Of a DNA stretch of 64,000 nucleotides, positions 32,761-44,869 are shown piece after piece. Source of the DNA: Oryctolagus cuniculus (taxonomy: Eukaryota > Chordata > Mammalia > Lagomorpha > Leporidae); assembly GCF_964237555.1 (NCBI RefSeq), contig NC_091453.1, positions 119,235,352 through 119,299,351 on the forward strand, in the 5' to 3' direction. Made by a program: the position numbers and the translations under genes. Numbering within the stretch: the first letter of the stretch is position 1; every line of letters begins with the position of its first letter. The notes below the pieces were generated by a model. It worked only from the letters and a program-made list of their open reading frames with translations. It did not search any database and had not been told where the DNA came from.

Positions 32761-33344
32761 GACATGACCTCTGCCCGCCCCGATTTTTCTGACTTTATTT
32801 TTAGGTAGTAGAGAAATGGTCTGATACAAAGAGGAGAGTCTAGGAAATTGCATTGGAGAAGACAAAGGATTATATGACTATGCTTTATCTGAGAAAGTTT
32901 TTGTTGGTTGAAAATTAACTTGAAGAAAATTTCACACTACCCAAAATATTTTTAAAAGAAATTATCTTTTAGTAAACAAGTACCTTATCATAAACTGCAG
33001 CACTTTATAACTGCTAATCTGATGAAGTGTGACTTTATAAATGTTGCAGATGTGTTGTGTTGTTTGACCATAATTTGATAATTATGCTATCTGATGATTA
33101 TAAGATATAATCATTATTCTCTTTTCCTTTTTCATTTTTTTCAACATACACTGTCACACAATATACAATAAGTTTTACTTGAAGATTGTAAATGCCTATG
33201 AAGCAAACTACATGTATTTTAAAGACAATGTTGTACATCTATGTTGTAATTAGTTCACCACAAAGTATTTTCACATGAATTACCTTATTTGATTTCTAAG
33301 ATACGTTATCTTACTTATGTCTATTAAAGAGATCTATAATCAAT
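32761..33344. other. AT-rich low-repeat sequence
   Basis: About 580 bp, nothing recognised. Confidence 0.45.
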
Positions 33345-33356
33345 ATTCCATATTTC

Positions 33357-34617
33357 TTTTTTTTCTTTTTTTGTTTTTTTTTTAACTTTTATTTAATGAA
33401 TATAAATTTCCAAAGTACAGCTCATGGATTACAATGGCTTCCCCCCCATAACGTCCCTCCCACCCGCAACCCTCCCCTTTCCCACTCCCTCTCCCCTTCC
33501 ATTCACATCAATATTCATTTTCGATTCTCTTTATATACAGAAGATCAGTTTAGCATACATTAAGTAAAGATTCCAACAGTTTGCTCCCACACAGACACAT
33601 AAAGTGAAAAATACTGTTTGAGTACTAGTTATAGCATTAAATCACAATGTACAGCACACTAAGGACAAAGATCCTACCTGAGGAGTAAGTGCACAGTGAC
33701 TCCTGTTGTTGACTTAACAAATTGACACTCTTGTTTATGACCTCAGTAATCACCCTAGGCTCTTGTCATGAGCTGCCAAGGCTATGGAAGCCCCCTGAGT
33801 TCACTGACTCTGATCATATTTAGACAAGGCCATGGTCAAAGTGGAAGTTCTCTCCTCCCTTCAGAGAAAGGTACCTCCTTCTTTGATGACCCGTTCTTTC
33901 CACTGGGATCTCACTCGCGGAGATCTTTCATTTAGGTTGTTTTTTTTTTTTTTTTTCCCCAGAGTGTCTTGGCTTTCCATGCCTGAAATACTCTCATGGT
34001 CTTTTCAGCCGGATCTGCATGCCTTAAGGGCTGATTCTAAGGCCAGAGTGCTGTTTAGGACATCTGCCATTCTATGGGTCTGCTGTGTATCTCACTTCCC
34101 ATGTTGGATTGTTCTCTCCCTTTTTGATTCTATCAGCTAGTATTTGCAGACACTATTCTTGTTTATGTGATCCCTTTGGTTCTTAGTCCTATCATTGTGA
34201 TCAATTGTGAACTGAAATTGATCACTGGGACTAGTGAGATGGCATTGGTACATGCCACTTTGATGGGATTGAATTTGAATCCCCTGGTAAGTTTCTAACT
34301 CTACCGTTTGAGGTAAGTCAGCTTGAGCATGTCCAGAATTGCACATCTCTTCCCTCTCTTATTCCCACTCTCATATTTAACAGCGATCACTTTTCAGTTA
34401 AGTTTCAGCACTTAAGAATAATTGTGTATTGATTACAGTATTCAACCAAAAGTATTAAGTAGAACAAACAAAAAAAATACTAAGAGGGATAACATATCAA
34501 GTTGCTCATCAACAGTCAGGGTGAGGGCTGATCAAGTCACCATTTCTCAGAGTGTTCATTTCACTTTAACAGGTTTCCTTTTTGGTGCTCAGTTAGTTGT
34601 CACCGATCAGGGAGAAC
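33357..34617 (-). mobile_element. Rabbit L1 3' UTR insertion, antisense
   Basis: Complete 1.26-kb insertion flanked by ATTCCATATTTC at 33345-33356 and 34618-34629. Reads T-rich tail, TTTAACTTTTATTTAATGAATA, the C-rich complement of the G-rich block, then the rest of the 3' UTR. 5'-truncated before ORF2, so no coding sequence. Confidence 0.96.
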
Positions 34618-34629
34618 ATTCCATATTTC

Positions 34630-35507
34630 ATCTAACCCTCCCTCTTGAAAACCATAAAAAATAAGAAATTTTAAAAAATGGAAGGACATACCATACTTGT
34701 GGTAAAATATTCTTGGGCCAGGAGCTCAAGTGACTTCATTCACTAATCTTCACTCTGCACAGGAAGCCCTGTGCTAGGACCTGTAGATCAGTAAGGAAAT
34801 GTGCCTTGAGAGCTATAGATGTAGACCCCTATTAGACTACATGTGTTATCTGAGATAGAGACTATGTTTATTATCATCTTATAACATCTCAACAGGAATC
34901 AGGTGGTCAATACTTGGCTGAAATTGGACCCCAACTGGATAATATTTAAAACAAGGGGACACTTACTTAGTTGTGTGTTTGTGTGGCAAAAGGGTCAGGT
35001 AAGAGGCAAGGAGAGTGTTACAGCACTGAAGCAGGACCAGTCTTAAGGGCTATAGTGATATGAAAATGCATGGCCCCTTGCTCAAAAAGCATGAAAAAGT
35101 GGCACTATTGGTATAAAATCAAAGCTTTTCATTTCAAAATATTTTGTTACTTATAAAATATAACAGAGTGATACATGAGTTATAGCATACTCATAAAATG
35201 CAAAGAAATATTTTAGTGCCATAATATAAATCTGGCAAATACTGCTAATATTTTATCAATGCAATGTCTTGATTAATTGTAAGATATTTTCTGGCTGACT
35301 TTTCTGCAAATTCATTTACTTTATTACAAAAATGTATACTTTTTGAAAGTCTGTTTTCAATTACCATAATTGAAATCAACACACATCACTCTTGAAAAAT
35401 GTAAGATCACAATTAGTTTTTGATGTTTCTTTTAATATTGAGGAGAAGTTTTCTGCTGATGCAACTATTACTGGAGCTGTTAAGAATATTTTATATGCTG
35501 TGATAAC
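34630..35507. other. Low-repeat sequence
   Basis: About 880 bp. A weak L2-like GAAGCCCTGTGCTAGGACC at about 34763. The rest is unassigned and AT-rich. Confidence 0.42.
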
Positions 35508-35520
35508 ATTGGGATAATTT

Positions 35521-35855
35521 TTTGAAAGATTTTTATTTATTTATTTGACAGGTAGAGTTACAGACAGTGAGAGAGAGAGAAACAGAGAGAGAGGTCTTCC
35601 CTCCCATTGGTTCACTTCCCAAATGGCTGCACCGACTGGAGCTACACAGATCCGAAGCCAGGAGCCAGGTGCTTCTTCCTGGTCTCCCATGCGGATGCAG
35701 GGGCCCAAGCACTTTGACCATCTTCTACTGCTTTCTCAGGCCACAGCAGAGAGCTGGACTGGAAGAGGGGCAGCCAGGACTAGAGCCGGTACCCATATGG
35801 GATGCTGGCGTTGCAGGCGGAGGATTAACCTAGTGTGCCACGGCGCCAGCCCCAC
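35521..35855 (-). repeat. CSINE, antisense, young
   Basis: GAAAGATTTTTATTTATTTATT, GACAGGTAGAGTTACAGACAG, GGACTAGAGCCGGTACCC, and end GGCGCCAGCCCC. Flanked by CATTRGGATAAYTTTTT (about 35508 and 35858). Confidence 0.93.
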
Positions 35856-35869
35856 CATTAGGATAACTT

Positions 35870-36166
35870 TTTAAATATTTATTTATTTTTATTTTCTTCC
35901 ATCTGCTGGTTCACTCCCCAAATGCAGACAATAGCCAGGCCTGGGCAGGGCCAAAGCTGGAAGCCTGGAACTCCATAGTTTATCTGAGTCTCCCACATGG
36001 ATGGCAGGGATCCAAGCACTTGGGATATCATCTGCTGCCTCAGATAGTGCATATCAGCAGGAAGCTGGTTTGGAAATGGAGGCAGGACTGGATTCCAGGC
36101 ACTCTGATGTGGAATACAGGCATTACAAGAGGCAAATTAGAACACTGTGCCACAATTCCTGCTCCT
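35870..36166 (-). repeat. CSINE, antisense, older
   Basis: AAATATTTATTTATTTTTATT, CCATCTGCTGGTTCACTCCCC, GTCTCCCACATGGATGGCAGG. The GA-run is missing. The younger copy landed beside its T-rich tail. Confidence 0.88.
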
Positions 36167-37119
36167 TGGTGTAAATTTTAAGAAATTATTTCAAAACATA
36201 AATTTTAGTATTTCTAGAGCTGATGAGTTTAATGAGACAATTTTTCAAAAAAAGATTTAAATTTGCATATAAGTTTCATGTGAGTCAGAATTTATTTTAA
36301 GTATAAATTTAGATGACATTTTAATGCTTTTGATATTTCTTATAACTTCTAGAGATTGTACAATAAGCAGAGAGCACTTTCATTATTTGCATGCAATTCA
36401 AACTATCTTTTTACTCAATATATTGTTAAATAAATGCCTTTAGTTACAAGGAAACATTAATTTTCCTATTGTCTTCTTCTTTAATAGTTGTTCATCTGAA
36501 GCTTCAAATGAAATTAGTGTCATTTTCTATTGAATAGGATGATATTTTCAACTTGGAGCATTTGCTTTACAAGGTTGCTGCAGTTTTCAAACCCTTTGAA
36601 GAACCCTTTCTAAACTCTCTGAAGAATCCTAATAACATGTTGATATGTTCATTGTAATATGTAAAATATCTTATATTTACTTACAATAATTTACTAACAA
36701 TGTTTCCTGCCTCACCACTGACAGGTATCTGTGTCAGTATTCAAGCCAGAGAGTTACTATTCATGTAAATGCCACAAAGATGGGCTTCCAGGGATTGGCA
36801 AGTGAACGCTCACCTTGAGTTCTGTTGCTCCTGTAAGGAACACTGCCACACTAGGAGCTACAGTCACTTCCATCAACATTATTATTTCTCTTTTGTCTAC
36901 CATCATTGACTCCACCAATCTGCAGCCAGGTCTTGACCAAAACCACCTTCTTGGGGACACACAATGCCTCAGACTACTCCAACTGTGCATGGTATATTGA
37001 ATTAATTGTTATATTCATGCAACAATGGAGCATATCTATTGTGCTCACACAAATGTCTTGTTTTTCCCATTGAACTTAAATTTACCAACCACAAATTCAA
37101 AGCTAAAATTAAGAATTTT
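36167..37119. other. Low-repeat sequence, 950 bp
   Basis: Mostly AT-rich. 36745-36990 is less AT-rich and open on both strands for 61-77 codons, but I recognise no protein, no start context and no splice signals that settle it. Could be part of an old repeat. Confidence 0.4.
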
Positions 37120-37567
37120 AATAAAGTGACATCTGTTCATTTTTCTTATTATTTTAATTATACATATTTATGTGGTATAATATGATAAATCAACATATGT
37201 TTTCAAAGTATGAAGATCAATTTAGGTTATTTAGCATTTCCATCTAAAGTATTTTTGATTAATAACAGTTATATATATTTATGGGGTACAGTGGGATGTT
37301 TTAATGAATGTATACAATGTGTACCAATAAAATCAGAGTAATTAATGTTTCATTCTTTTTTCATTATTTTATAATCGAAAATTTGGAGCTCTTCTCTTCT
37401 ATTTACTCAAAAAATGTACTAGGTTATTGTCAAAATCATCACTCCACTGTACTCTCAAACACTGAAGTCTGTTACTTCTATTGGAATATGTTTGGGTACA
37501 TGCTATCTAACTTCCTTCCCTCCCCCATCCCCCTTTTCCCAGATTCTTTTTTTTTACAGGCAGAGTG

Positions 37568-37605
<38 letters not shown>

Positions 37606-37935
37606 TCTTCCTTTTGCCGTTGGTTCACCCTCCAATGGCTGCCGTGGCCAGCGTGCTGCGGCCGGCACACCGCGCTGATCCGTAGGCAGGAGCCAGGAGC
37701 CAGGTGTTTCTCCTGGTCTCCCATGGGGTGCAGGGCCCAAGCACTTGGGCCATCCTCCACTGCACTCCCTGGCCACAGCAGAGAGCTGGCCTGGAAGAGG
37801 GGCAACCAGGACAGAATCCGGTGCCCCGACCGGGACTAGAATCCAATGTGCCGGTGCCATGAGGCGGAGGATTAGCCTATTGAGCCGCGGCACCGGCCCT
37901 CCCAGATTCTTATGATCACTGTTCCTCTGCAACTT
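37120..37935 (+). mobile_element. Ancient L1MA/MB 3' UTR, split by a CSINE
   Basis: TATATTTATGGGGTACAGTGG, ATGAATGTATACAATGTGTACC, GAGTAATTAATGTTTC, then CCTTCCCTCCCCCATCCCCC. It resumes after the SINE with TTATGATCACTGTTCCTC. Confidence 0.72.
37549..37899 (-). repeat. Young CSINE inside L1M
   Basis: Perfect duplication TCCCAGATTCTT at 37537-37548 and 37900-37911. GACAGTGAGAG-type GA-run of about 28 bp; CCATGGGGTGCAGGGCCC; end GCACCGGCC. An AGGAGCC unit is duplicated (GCAGGAGCCAGGAGCCAGG). Confidence 0.95.
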
Positions 37936-37939
37936 TTCT

Positions 37940-38210
37940 TTTTTTTAAAAAAAAATTATTTATTTGTTTGAAAGAGAGAGAGAGAGAAGTCTTCTATACT
38001 TTGGTTCACTCCACATGTGGCTGCAATGGCCAATGCTGAACCAGGCAGAAGCCAGAAGATGGAAATTTGTGTGGGTGGCAAGGGCTCAAGCACTTGGGCC
38101 ATCTTCCACTGAATTGGAAGTGGAGCAGCTGGAACACAAACCGTGGCCCATATGGGATGCCAGCTTCGCAGGCAGCAGCTTTACCCACTACTCCACAATG
38201 CTGACCCCCA
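37940..38210 (-). repeat. CSINE, antisense, with internal loss
   Basis: AAAAAATTATTTATTTGTTTG, short GA-run, CAAGCACTTGGGCCATCTTCC, and ATGGGATGCCAGCTTCGC. About 60 bp of the usual body are missing, including the TCCCACATGGGTGC block and the CTGCTTTCCC block. Confidence 0.88.
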
Positions 38211-38654
38211 TTACAGCCTTTCTCTGCTGGGATTTGCGGGAAAAAGAAGGAAAACTACCTTTCTGTAACCTTCTGATTACATTAACCTAGACTACAAAAC
38301 TTGCAACCTAGACTACAAAACTTACAATAATATCTCAACAAAATGTTTTGCCATAAGTATATAAGCAAAGTTATTCTACCCTCCATAATGTCCTGGTTCT
38401 TTTGTATTGCACTGTAGTATTTCTTTCATGTCACATATTCTTTTTGCTTGAACTCGGTGCTTCTTTTTCTGCAGTTGATGTAGCTTATTTTAGCTAGTTC
38501 TGTGTTTTTGTTTTTTAGGAATTTGGTTACAGTGACACTGAGAGATATCTGCAAAATGTTCATGTAGGTGTGTGTATGTGTATTTGAATGTGAATGTGTA
38601 ATGAAGAGAGGAAGAGGAGAGAGAGAGAGAGAGGGAAAATATGTTCTCTACAGA
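38211..38654. other. Low-repeat sequence with TG- and GA-rich runs
   Basis: CTAGACTACAAAACTT occurs twice in tandem (about 38287-38322), 19 bp apart. TG-rich 38565-38585 and GA-rich 38604-38634. Otherwise unassigned. Confidence 0.5.
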
Positions 38655-38800
38655 GGCAAGGAGTCATGCATTCAACTCCTGACTCCATTATTACTAGCAA
38701 GTTATCCTAAAAAAATCACTTAAAGTTATTCACTCTATTTTAACTCATTTATAAAATGGGAATAACAATGGTACAAATCCTATAAATTCTTAAAAAGTTA
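38655..38800 (+). repeat. MIR remnant
   Basis: CATTCAACTCCTGACTCCATT, TTATAAAATGGGAATAACAATGG (the MIR core), then CCTATAAATTC. Confidence 0.72.
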
Positions 38801-39620
38801 ATCAACAAATGCTTCTGGAGAACCTTATCTGTATCAGTCACTGCTCTAGTTGCTGGAGGTACAATAGTAATATCCTCATGGGACTACATTCTTGTAAGGA
38901 AACACACTAAATAAACACAGTATGTAAGATATATTGTCCATATATGTGAGACATATACTAGTATATCAGATGAGGAATAATGCTGTTGAAAAAATAATCA
39001 GGAAGGGTTAGAGAGTACTGGTGTAGTTATGAAAAGGACATTTTAAGCATAGTGGACAAGAAAGGCCTCTCAGATCAGGTGGCATTTACTCAGAGCCCTG
39101 AAGGAGGTAAAAGAAAAGCAATGCAAATTGTTGAAGAGGAGGAAAGCACACCAAGTGCAAAGGCTAGGAAGAATGTGAACCACAAAGAGGGCAGCATGTT
39201 AAGCAATGCAGACTTTATAGGCTTCTGTCAAGACTTGGTTTTTACTCTGACAAATTGGGAGACATGGAAGAGTTTTAGGCCAGGTAGTGACATTGTGCAT
39301 TTTGGGTTTTCAAGGGATGACTCTGGCTGCTATGCTGAGAATGAATGGGTTGGAAAAGGTAAAGGATGGAGGCTGATGAGGAAGTAGTTGCTATAATCTC
39401 AATAACAGATGATGAGGAATATTATTGTAGGCAATGAAAAATGAACATAACCTAGATATATTTTTATTACAGAGCCAACAGAATTTTCTGACAGACTGAA
39501 TGAATATGAGAGAGGAAGAATGGAATGAAAAGACTCTGGTATGTTTTGCCTGAGCAACAGGAATCTTCAATGAGAAAATAAATACAAAGTGTTCAGTGTT
39601 GTCTGACTCATAACTGGTGC
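38801..39620 (-). mobile_element. L2 remnant, antisense
   Basis: Antisense L2 in order: CACTGCTCTAGTTGCTGGAGG, GAGAGTACTGG region, CAGATCAGGTGGCATTTACTC, CCCTGAAGGAGG, GATGACTCTGGCTGCTATGC, AGCCAACAGAATTTTCTGAC, TTGCCTGAGCAACAGG. The 111-codon frame at 39052-39387 is antisense L2, not a gene. Confidence 0.8.
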
Positions 39621-39788
39621 CCAATTGGTATGATTTGAAAAGGATTTGAATGCCAAATTCATGCAGACAGCTAGTTCTCAAAGTCATAGATTCATAGTTC
39701 TAAGAGTGGAGGGCAGAAGCTTGACCCAGTTATGGTGTTTAGAAAGTGTGTCTAGTGGGAGGCGTTCAAGTCATTGTAGCATGCTCTT

Positions 39789-40405
39789 TGGTTTTTTTTT
39801 TAATTTTAATTTTTTTTATTTTTTAAGAAATATAAATTTCCTAAGTACATCTTTAGGAATATAGCTATTCTTCCCACCATATCTGCCCTCCCACCCACAC
39901 TCCCACCCCTCCTCCTCCTCCCTTTCCCCTTGCCAGTCCCATTCTCCATTAAAATTCATTTTCAGTTAACTTTGTACCCAGAAGACCAACTCATTGCTAA
40001 GTAAAGAATTCAACAATTTGCATGCACACACATACACACACACACAAAGTGTTTGAGAATTGGTTTTATAGTTAACTCTTAATACAACTCATTGGGGACA
40101 GAGGTCCTGCATAGGAAGTTAGTGCACAGTGACTTCTGTTGTTAATTTAACAATTAACACTCTTATGTATGATGTCAGTGACCACCCGAGGCTCTTGACA
40201 CGAGCTGCCAAGGCTGTAGAAGCCTTTTGAGTGCACAAGCTCCATCAGTATTTAGACAGTGCCATAAGCAAAGTGGAAATTTCTCTCCTCCCTTCAGAGA
40301 AAAGTTCATCCTTCTTTGATGGCCCTTTCTTTCCACTGGGGTCTCACTCACAGAGATCCTTCATGTATATCACTTTTTGCCACAGTGTCTTGGCTTTCCA
40401 GCAGA
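39789..40405 (-). mobile_element. Rabbit L1 3' UTR, antisense, older subtype
   Basis: T-rich start, AAATATAAATTTCCTAAGTAC, CCTCCTCCTCCTCCC complement of the G-rich block, GGCTCTTGACACGAGCTGCC, CTCCCTTCAGAGAAAAG, ending near GTCTTGGCTTTCCAGC. Shares an AC-rich expansion at 40022-40046. Confidence 0.92.
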
Positions 40406-40409
40406 ATGC

Positions 40410-40680
40410 CCTTTGAAGGCAGTTCTCACAAGAGGGTTGTTCATAAAGACTTGACTTAGGAATATATACTTTCTCTGCTTTCTGGCTTACTGTGCAATTC
40501 ATGCTCCATGAGTGCTCTGTCACTGCCATCCTCTGATCTCCCAAGATGGCCAAACCAATGGGGCTAACCACTCTTGTACTGTGAAACTCTAAAATTGTGA
40601 ATCAAAATGAACTTCCATCCTTCACAAGTAGCTTCTCTCAGGTATCGTTATGGGGATGAAAAGCTGATCAATACAATAAT
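40410..40680 (+). mobile_element. MaLR-type LTR 3' fragment
   Basis: CTCCCAAGATGGCCAAACC, ACTGTGAAACTCTAAAATTG, ATGAACTTCCATCCTTCAC, TCAGGTATCGTTATGG, GATGAAAAGCTGATCAATAC fit the terminal part of a MaLR LTR with AATNAA drift. Old, non-coding. Confidence 0.5.
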
Positions 40681-40849
40681 CAATCACTAACATATATAGG
40701 TGATCCTCAGACCCCTAACACATACAAAATGTTCATTATAATGACCAGTATATCACAAGCTCTTTGTTTTACCATCTTTGCTTGCCAGTCATCCAACCTC
40801 CACTTGAATTAATATTCAAGAAGAAACATAGGCTGACTGTTGGGAACCT

Positions 40850-41000
40850 TGGGTCATTGTCCCATTCCACAACTGGTCTCCAGTATTATCCTGGGCAAGT
40901 CCTTTAATTGTTCAGTAACTAAGCCAGTTTGTCAACATAATTGAATCTACCAACATGTGTAATATCTAGATCATAGGGTTATGATTGTAAAGCAAAACAA
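40850..41000 (+). repeat. MIR remnant
   Basis: ACCTTGGGTCATTGTCCCATT, ATCCTGGGCAAGTCCTTTAAT and TAGGGTTATGATTGTAAAGC match MIR spacing. Highly diverged. Confidence 0.5.
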
Positions 41001-41040
41001 AATCATTAATCATAATTGGTGTGAAAATGAATTAATTCTT

Positions 41041-41277
41041 TTTTTAACTTTTATTTAATGAATATAAATTTCCAAAGTACAACTTATGGATTACAATGGC
41101 TTCCCCCCCCCCCATACCGTCCCTCCCACCCACAACCCTCCCCTTTCCCACTCCCTCTCCCCTCCATTCACATCAAGATTCATTTTCGATTATCTTAATA
41201 TACAGAAGATCAGCTTAGTATACATTAAGTAAGGATTTCAACAGTTTGCTCCCACACAGAAACATAAAGTGAAAAAT
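41041..41277 (-). mobile_element. Rabbit L1 3' terminus, antisense, ~235 bp
   Basis: TTTTTTTAACTTTTATTTAATG, C11 in the G-rich-block complement, ATACAGAAGATCAGCTTAG, CACAGAAACATAAAGTG. It stops where an unrelated 95-bp piece begins, and the same UTR segment then reappears at 41376. Confidence 0.92.
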
Positions 41278-41375
41278 AATAGATGATTTTTTAAATGATG
41301 ATGAAATCAGATCAGACCCATTGTCATGTTTAATCCCAGTGAGAGTCAAGTTGGGAATTGATAATTTTTTTTTAC

Positions 41376-42195
41376 AGAAGATCAGTTTAGTATGCATTAA
41401 GTAAAGATTTCAACAGTTTGCACCCCCATAGAAACACAAAGTGAAATATATTGTTTGAGTACTCGTTATAGCATTAAGCCTCAGTGTACAGCACATTAAG
41501 GACAGAGATCCTGCATGAGGAGTAAGTGCACAGTGACTCCTGTTGTTGACTTTACCAATTGACACTCCTGTTTATGGCATCAGTAATCTCCCTATGCTCC
41601 AGTCATGAGTTTCCAAGGCTATGGAAGCCCTCTGAGTTCTCCGACTCTTATCTTGTTTAGACAAGGTCATAGTCAAAGTGGAGGTTCTCTCCTCCCTTCA
41701 GAGAAAGGTACCTCCTTCTTTGAAGACCTGTTCTTTCCACTGGGATCTCACTCACAGAGATCTTTTTTCCAGAGTGTCTTGGCTTTCCATGCCTGAAATA
41801 CTCTCATGGGCTTTTCAGCCAGATCCGAATGCCTTTAGGGCGGATTCTGAGGCCAGAGTGCTATTTAGGACATCTGCCATTCTATGAGTCTGCTGAGTAT
41901 CTCACTTCCCATGTTGGATCACTCTCCCCTTTATTTATTCTATCGGTTAGTGTTAGCAGGTACTAGACTTGTTTATGTGCTCCCTTTGACTCTTAGTCCT
42001 TTCGTTATGATCAATTGTGAACTGAAATTGATCACTTGGAATAGTGAGATGGCATTGGTACATGCCACCTTGATGGGATTGAATTGGAATCCCCTGGTAT
42101 GTTTCTAACTCTACCATTTGGGGCAAGTCAGCTTGAGCATGTCCCAAATTATACATCTCTTCCCCCTCTTATTCCTACTCTTATGTTTAAGAGGG
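41376..42195 (-). mobile_element. Rabbit L1 3' UTR lacking its last ~180 bp
   Basis: Starts T9 then ACAGAAGATCAGTTTAG, i.e. in the middle of the usual UTR. On the minus strand the UTR ends GATCTTCTGT followed by A9, as if polyadenylated early. Continues through the standard UTR to about 42195. Confidence 0.9.
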
Positions 42196-42757
42196 ATAAA
42201 AGTGTTATAGAAAGGCAGGTTTATTAAGTGAGAATGTTCATTATAATAGTTCTTCCAATGTATTTTAAAATTGTACACAGTAAACACTGTGACTATAAGT
42301 CTTTTGGTTTCTTTAGAGCACAGACCTGAGGTTACCTTGAGGCTAAACTCTGAGTACTTAATATCTATTGAGAGGACTTCCCAGTTTAGTGATGAAGATT
42401 GCCAAGATTATTTGAAAGATGAAGTGGTTGCATGCTCTGAATTTAACATCTCTGATCTAAGGCTTAGCTTGTTCTTGCTTCTAACTTTGGAACCTTAGCA
42501 GCATGATGACCCAAGCTGAGTACTATGGAGTTTCTTCTCATTCTTTTTATGCAGTATGACTTTGCTAGCAAAGCTTGTGCAGACTTCCTCTCACCATTTT
42601 AAAATTTAACTGCTATCTGGGGCTATTACACAGATAGAATCACTTCTAAGAGTTTCTTTCATGTTCCTCCAGAAACTTTCTAGAAATATATAGCTTATAT
42701 TGACTTTTTGGTATCATTTTTCCTTTTCCTTTCCGTCCTGTTTCCATTTAATACTTA
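42196..42757. other. Low-repeat sequence
   Basis: About 560 bp. A 75-codon frame at 42271-42498 has no recognisable content. Confidence 0.45.
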
Positions 42758-43063
42758 TTTTATTTCTTTTTGAAAAGGAAGCAAAGAGAGGGGGAGAGAA
42801 AGAGAGATCTCCCATCTGCTGGTTCATTCCCCAAACGCCTGCAACAAACTAGATCTGGACCAGGACAAAACCAAGAGCCAGGAACTAATCCAGGTCTCCC
42901 ATATGGTTGGCAGAGACCCATGTATTTGAGCCATCACCTGCTCCATCTCAAGGTGCATATTAGCAGGAATCAGGAGTGGAGTTGGAACTCAAATAGAGGC
43001 ACTGCAGTATGGATCATGAGCATCCCAAGTGGTGTCTTAACTGCTGTACCAAACCTCTGCCCC
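42758..43063 (-). repeat. CSINE, antisense, older
   Basis: CCCATCTGCTGGTTCATTCCCC, CAAGAGCCAGGAACTAATCC, GGTCTCCCATATGGTTGGC, ending CAAACCTCTGCCCC. Confidence 0.88.
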
Positions 43064-43144
43064 ATCTTTTTTCAATTGTCATAGCTTAGAGCTTATTCCC
43101 TATCAACTCTCATTTGATGGACATTCATATGCATGTTTGTAATG

Positions 43145-43259
43145 GTCTCTTCTTTCGCAATGGGGAAACTGAGGTACAAGGCAGTCAGGCTTGTCCAGGT
43201 CACCAAGCTAATACATTTAAAGTCAAAATTAAAGAATATGTCTGATTCTAGAACCCACT
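43145..43259 (-). repeat. MIR remnant, antisense
   Basis: GCAATGGGGAAACTGAGGTAC, CCAGGTCACCAAGCTAATAC, then GATTCTAGAACCCACT, the complement of MIR's core and head. A CSINE entered at its end. Confidence 0.72.
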
Positions 43260-43594
43260 ATTTATTTATTTATTTATTTATTTAATTTATTTGAAACACA
43301 GAGTTGCAGAGAGAGGTAGAGACAGAGAGAGAGTTCTTCCATCTGCTGGTTCACTCTCCAGATAGCCGCAACAGCTGGAGCTGCACCAATCTGAAGCCAG
43401 GAGCCAGGAGTCTCTTCTGGGTCTCCCTCATGGGTGCAGGGGCCCAAGGGCTTGGGCCGTTTTCTACTGCTTTCTCAGGCCATAGCAGAGAAATGGATTG
43501 AATGAGGAGCATCCAGGACTAGAACCAGCGCCCATATGGGATTCCGGGGCTGCAGGCCAAGGCTTTAATCCACTGCACCACAGCGCTGGCCCCC
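43260..43594 (-). repeat. CSINE inside MIR
   Basis: Duplication AGAACCCACT at 43250-43259 and 43595-43604. Tail of seven or more TTTA units; GATCTGAAGCCAGGAGCC-like CAATCTGAAGCCAGGAGCC; end CAGCGCTGGCCCC. Confidence 0.95.
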
Positions 43595-43604
43595 AGAACC
43601 CACT

Positions 43605-44504
43605 TTTTAAATCACCAGGTATACTGGCATTTCTGATTAGTATTTGGAGTGATTGTGTTGCTGAGTTTAGACCTCCAAAAACCACGGCACTTTGTATGTG
43701 TACATATTCAAAGCACAACCCACAGTTCCACATCACTTTACAACTTCAAAGTATTTCCACACACAAGATCTCATTTAATTTTCACAAAAAAATTATTGAG
43801 TTTCTATTTTGTTCCAGGTCCATTTTTAGGCGTGAACAGAAAACAAGGAGTAATGCAGGGTGCCCGTATTATTATGAGGTGAGGGAAAAAGCTTGTTAAT
43901 GACTATAATAACAAACAATAAAGGATACTTTAGGCTGGTCATGTTAATGATTGGTCAGTTAATTTTAAAAGCTGATTAAATTGGGAATGATACAAAATCA
44001 TGCACATATCCCTGAAACATTTGAGTTTAATTTAAATATGTAAGTTTATATACTTTTCCATTGTTTGATGCTGGTATAAAAACTTTTTAAAATTATGTAT
44101 CTGTTGAGTGGAGCTTCTCTCCTCTTTCTTGCATAATCACATCTATAATAGTTTACTTATGACTTATATGTCAGTGTCTTTACACTGGAATTAGAAAGTA
44201 AATTAATGCAATTTCAAAGGAATCAGGGAACAGAATCTTAAATTTTAATAATTTTTAACAAATAGAATTTGTGCACACCCACACTTAATTTGAAAGCAAT
44301 TTTTAGAGACCTTCCTCTAAAAGTAATCATCTCAGTTGTCATAGAAATAGCGACTCTTTCTTTTTGCATTCACCAGGTTTTGAGGTGGGCATGAGTATTT
44401 ACATAAATATGTTTTAATACAACAGGATTTAAACAGCTTTGAGAACAAACTGAGCTGATTTTCTATAAGCACACAACTCATTTTCTGGGAGCAAATGTGA
44501 GCAA
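43605..44504. other. Low-repeat sequence, 900 bp
   Basis: 43730-43800 (GTATTTCCACACACAAGATC, TCATTTAATTTTCAC) may be more antisense MIR. Otherwise unassigned. Confidence 0.42.
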
Positions 44505-44730
44505 TCAGCTTCCATAGAGTAGTGTTGTATAGTGACAGGCCTACGTTCAAATTTTAGCACAGCTAGTTGTAGTCTGGGTGAGTATGGACAATGTACTTAA
44601 CCTCTATGTGCCTCAGTTTTTTCATCAATAAAATGAGGATTATAATAATTTTGTTCTCAGGATTGTATGAGTTAGTACTCAGAGAGTGCTTGGACCAGCA
44701 CCTTACTATACTTTAGCGGTCATTGTTGTT
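44505..44730 (+). repeat. MIR, nearly full length
   Basis: TAGTGACAGGCCTACGTTCAAAT (diverged B box), GTACTTAACCTCTATGTGCCTC, CATCAATAAAATGAGGATTA, GGATTGTATGAGTTAG, AGAGTGCTTGGACCAGC. Confidence 0.83.
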
Positions 44731-44869
44731 TTTAGGAGTTCTCTATCCTATTATCTATTAATTTCCTGAGGGGACTAATTGGTATTTCTACAGAAGCTAT
44801 GAAACTCTTGTTATTTTGACAATTTTCTCAAATACAGTTTGATTGTGTTAGCAGTATCAAGAAGTTTTT

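Noticed and set aside
36745..36990. Possible exon or retropseudogene, open on both strands
   Set aside because: No protein recognised and no poly(A) or duplication; left as unassigned.
38287..38322. Two copies of CTAGACTACAAAACTT
   Set aside because: A simple 19-bp tandem duplication with no sign of function.
39052..39387. 111-codon frame with a lysine-rich start
   Set aside because: The whole stretch aligns in order with antisense L2.
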